Assembly (NCBI GenBank): GCA_964416905.1 | Contig: CAYQFL010000012.1 | Coordinates: 1-21,578 of the forward strand | Length of the DNA stretch: 21,578 nucleotides | Direction: 5' to 3' | Source: JASKKU01 sp964416905 | GTDB lineage: Archaea > Nanobdellota > Nanobdellia > Woesearchaeales > JASKKU01 | Part shown: positions 20,062-21,578 of the stretch, in pieces | Layout: each line of letters opens with the position of its first letter | How positions within the stretch are numbered: position 1 is the stretch's first letter | Program-made: the position numbers and the translations under genes | The notes under the pieces: generated by a model | The model's input: the letters and a program-made list of their open reading frames with translations, nothing else | Told to the model about the DNA's origin: nothing | The model's database searches: none

Positions 20062-21132
20062 ATGGCAAGGTATCATGAAGACGAAAAACTAAAACGCGTA
20101 CATGATTATGTTTTCCTAGAACCAACTGTTGATTTAGCTGGGTGGCCAGAGGTAAAAGGGTATGATTTTGAAGGAAAATTTAATTTCTGGCAATTCTTGA
20201 AAAGTTATTATCATACAGGATTCCAAGCGACTTCTTTATACAATGCGATTGTTTTGATAAGGCAAATGAGAAGAGAGAAAGCTACAATTTTTTTGGGATA
20301 TACTTCTAATATGATTAGCTGCGGGGTTAGGGAACAAATTAAATATCTGACAAAAAATAAACTTGTAGATGTTTTGGTTACCACAACAGGCGGTCTAGAA
20401 GAGGATATCATTAAGGCAAAGAAACCTTTTGTTTTGGGAAGCTATGATGCTGATGGTGGCTCATTAAGAGAAAAAGGAATTAATAGAACAGGGAATATCT
20501 TTATTCCTGATGATAGGTATCTTTTCTTTGAAAGTTTTATGAACGGTCTTTTGAAGAGGCTTTATTCAATTAAGAAGGTCTGGACCATAGCTGAATTTGT
20601 TAAAGAAATGGGCAAAGAATTAGAAACATTAGCAAAATCTGACCCAGAAATTAATCCTGAGAGCTCTGTTACCTACTGGGCTTATAAGAATTCAATACCT
20701 TATTTTGTATTGCCTTTAGTCGATGGTTCTGTAGGAGATATTATTTACTTCTTTAAGAGAACTCACCCTGATTTTATAATTGATGAAACAAGCGTTATTG
20801 TTGAAATAAACAACATTGCAATGAATGCAGAAAAGTCAGGTGTTATTGCTTTAGGTGGCTCAGTTCCGAAGCACCTGGTTGCTAACGCTAATCTCTTTAG
20901 GGAAGGTGCTGATTATGCGGTTTATATAACAACAGCAATGGAATATGAAGGTTCTAATGCTGGCGCTAATCCTGATGAAGCTGTTTCATGGGGCAAGTTC
21001 AAGGCTAAAAGAACTACTGTTAAGGTTTATGCGGAAGCAAGTTTAGTATTTCCATTGATTGTTGCAGGCGCTTTTTATCTTCCTCTGACTGAGTCTGAAT
21101 TTGATTTCGAAGAAGAGTCACAAGAATCTTAA
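20062..21132 (+). CDS. dys: Deoxyhypusine synthase
   Basis: A 356-residue deoxyhypusine synthase that transfers the aminobutyl group of spermidine to a lysine of translation factor aIF5A, using NAD, in the cytoplasm. Family blocks are all present: GYDF near 33, TTGFQAT-equivalent HTGFQATSLYNA at 51-62, VTTTGGLEEDIIK at 106-118, SVTYWAYKNSIPYFVLPLVD then GSVGDII at 202-228, GGSVPKH near 265, and ADYAVYITTAMEYEGSNAGA then PDEAVSWGKFKAK at 283-316. Lys312 in SWGKF corresponds to the catalytic lysine of human DHS (Lys329). The frame is open 26 codons further upstream from a TTG, but that extension crosses the TATA box and lacks homology, so ATG 20062 is used. A regulator gene follows 10 bases after the stop. 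Confidence 0.97.
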   Translation: MARYHEDEKLKRVHDYVFLEPTVDLAGWPEVKGYDFEGKFNFWQFLKSYYHTGFQATSLYNAIVLIRQMRREKATIFLGYTSNMISCGVREQIKYLTKNKLVDVLVTTTGGLEEDIIKAKKPFVLGSYDADGGSLREKGINRTGNIFIPDDRYLFFESFMNGLLKRLYSIKKVWTIAEFVKEMGKELETLAKSDPEINPESSVTYWAYKNSIPYFVLPLVDGSVGDIIYFFKRTHPDFIIDETSVIVEINNIAMNAEKSGVIALGGSVPKHLVANANLFREGADYAVYITTAMEYEGSNAGANPDEAVSWGKFKAKRTTVKVYAEASLVFPLIVAGAFYLPLTESEFDFEEESQES

Positions 21133-21142
21133 TAAAATTAAA

Positions 21143-21578
21143 ATGAAACAAGTAAAAAAGGCTGTTGAGGAGCTAGGAGATACAAAACATCTTAGGAATA
21201 TTCTTTTATTATTAGGGATTTTTACAGGGTTTGTTTTTATTATTACTTTTTCTACAATTTATGTCTCAGATGCAATAAAAAATAACAATGTGTGCGGTTG
21301 CGTTATTCCTGTGCCTGTGATGATTTTGATTTTATCTTCTTTAGGCGTCTTTGTTGGTGCAATTACATCTTATCTTTTTCTAAGTAGACTCTTGATCATA
21401 AGGGCTGACCTGAGTAAACAGAAAAAATTTTCTTCAGATATAGTTTTAAGACTTTTAGATCTAGATGAGCGAAAAGTAGTTGAGTTTTTAATTGAAAACA
21501 AAGGTTCTGCTTATCAATCAAAGATTTCTTCATTATTATTAGACAGAGTCAAAGCGCATAGGATTGTCTCAAAATTGA
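21143..21578 (+). CDS. Membrane-anchored winged-helix regulator, 3' truncated by window edge
   Basis: An open frame from ATG 21143 runs off the window after 145 codons. Two membrane segments are visible, about residues 18-40 (NILLLLGIFTGFVFIITFST) and 57-80 (VMILILSSLGVFVGAITSYL), separated by a short outside loop with a Cys-Gly-Cys. From about 98 on, the sequence LDLDERKVVEFLIENKGSAY, then QSKISSLLLDRVKAHRIVSKL, is a typical archaeal MarR-like helix-turn-helix, so DNA binding at the inner membrane face is expected. This class is common in archaea, but the targets here are unknown. It starts 10 bases after the deoxyhypusine synthase stop and is probably cotranscribed with it. The C-terminal end lies outside the window. 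Confidence 0.75.
   Translation, partial: MKQVKKAVEELGDTKHLRNILLLLGIFTGFVFIITFSTIYVSDAIKNNNVCGCVIPVPVMILILSSLGVFVGAITSYLFLSRLLIIRADLSKQKKFSSDIVLRLLDLDERKVVEFLIENKGSAYQSKISSLLLDRVKAHRIVSKL

Overview
The window is AT-rich, densely coded DNA from an archaeon. The archaeal assignment rests on a deoxyhypusine synthase, TATA-box promoters placed about 25-32 bases before leaderless starts, Shine-Dalgarno sites of the GGTG type, a Pilin_N-type prepilin, an archaeal TIGR00295-like HD protein and an archaeal-type tRNA-Glu without an encoded CCA. Short intergenic spaces and many small proteins of unknown function suggest a DPANN lineage (Woesearchaeota/Pacearchaeota-like). That placement is inference; no rRNA is present to test it.

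Layout. 1-200: tail of an unknown gene. 321-2505: a MATE exporter and a YpgQ/YedJ-like HD phosphohydrolase. 2533-2607 (minus): tRNA-Glu(CTC). 2685-4016 (minus) and 4120-4683 (plus): divergent unknown genes, followed by a coiled-coil protein at 4819-5409. 9296 down to 5431 (minus): a three-gene unit of membrane and surface proteins. 9438-11003: two paralogous winged-helix-like proteins on either side of an oppositely oriented zinc-finger protein. 11044-12036: an HD protein with an extra C-terminal region. 12104-13363: enolase. 13472-15270: an MFS-like transporter and a single pilin-like protein. 15358-16143: the kleisin ScpA. 19846 down to 16140 (minus): a compact four-gene redox unit. 20062-21578: deoxyhypusine synthase and the start of a membrane-anchored winged-helix regulator that runs off the window.

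The most interesting region is the redox unit. A thioredoxin-CcdA fusion is followed, with gaps of 12, 20 and 18 bases, by a CCG-domain protein, a GlcD-type FAD protein and a two-cluster ferredoxin. Together the last three make a D-2-hydroxyacid (glycolate or D-lactate) dehydrogenase whose usual GlcF iron-sulfur subunit is split into two polypeptides. Four predicted surface proteins elsewhere in the window carry 14 cysteines, all in their predicted outside parts and in even numbers. The thioredoxin-CcdA fusion could be maintaining such exported disulfides. The second region of interest is the paralogue pair at 9438 and 10590, which shares a 52-base block differing at only 4 positions and has inverted repeats around its promoters.

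Intergenic regions are all shorter than 300 bases. No insertion sequence, CRISPR array or replication origin was seen.
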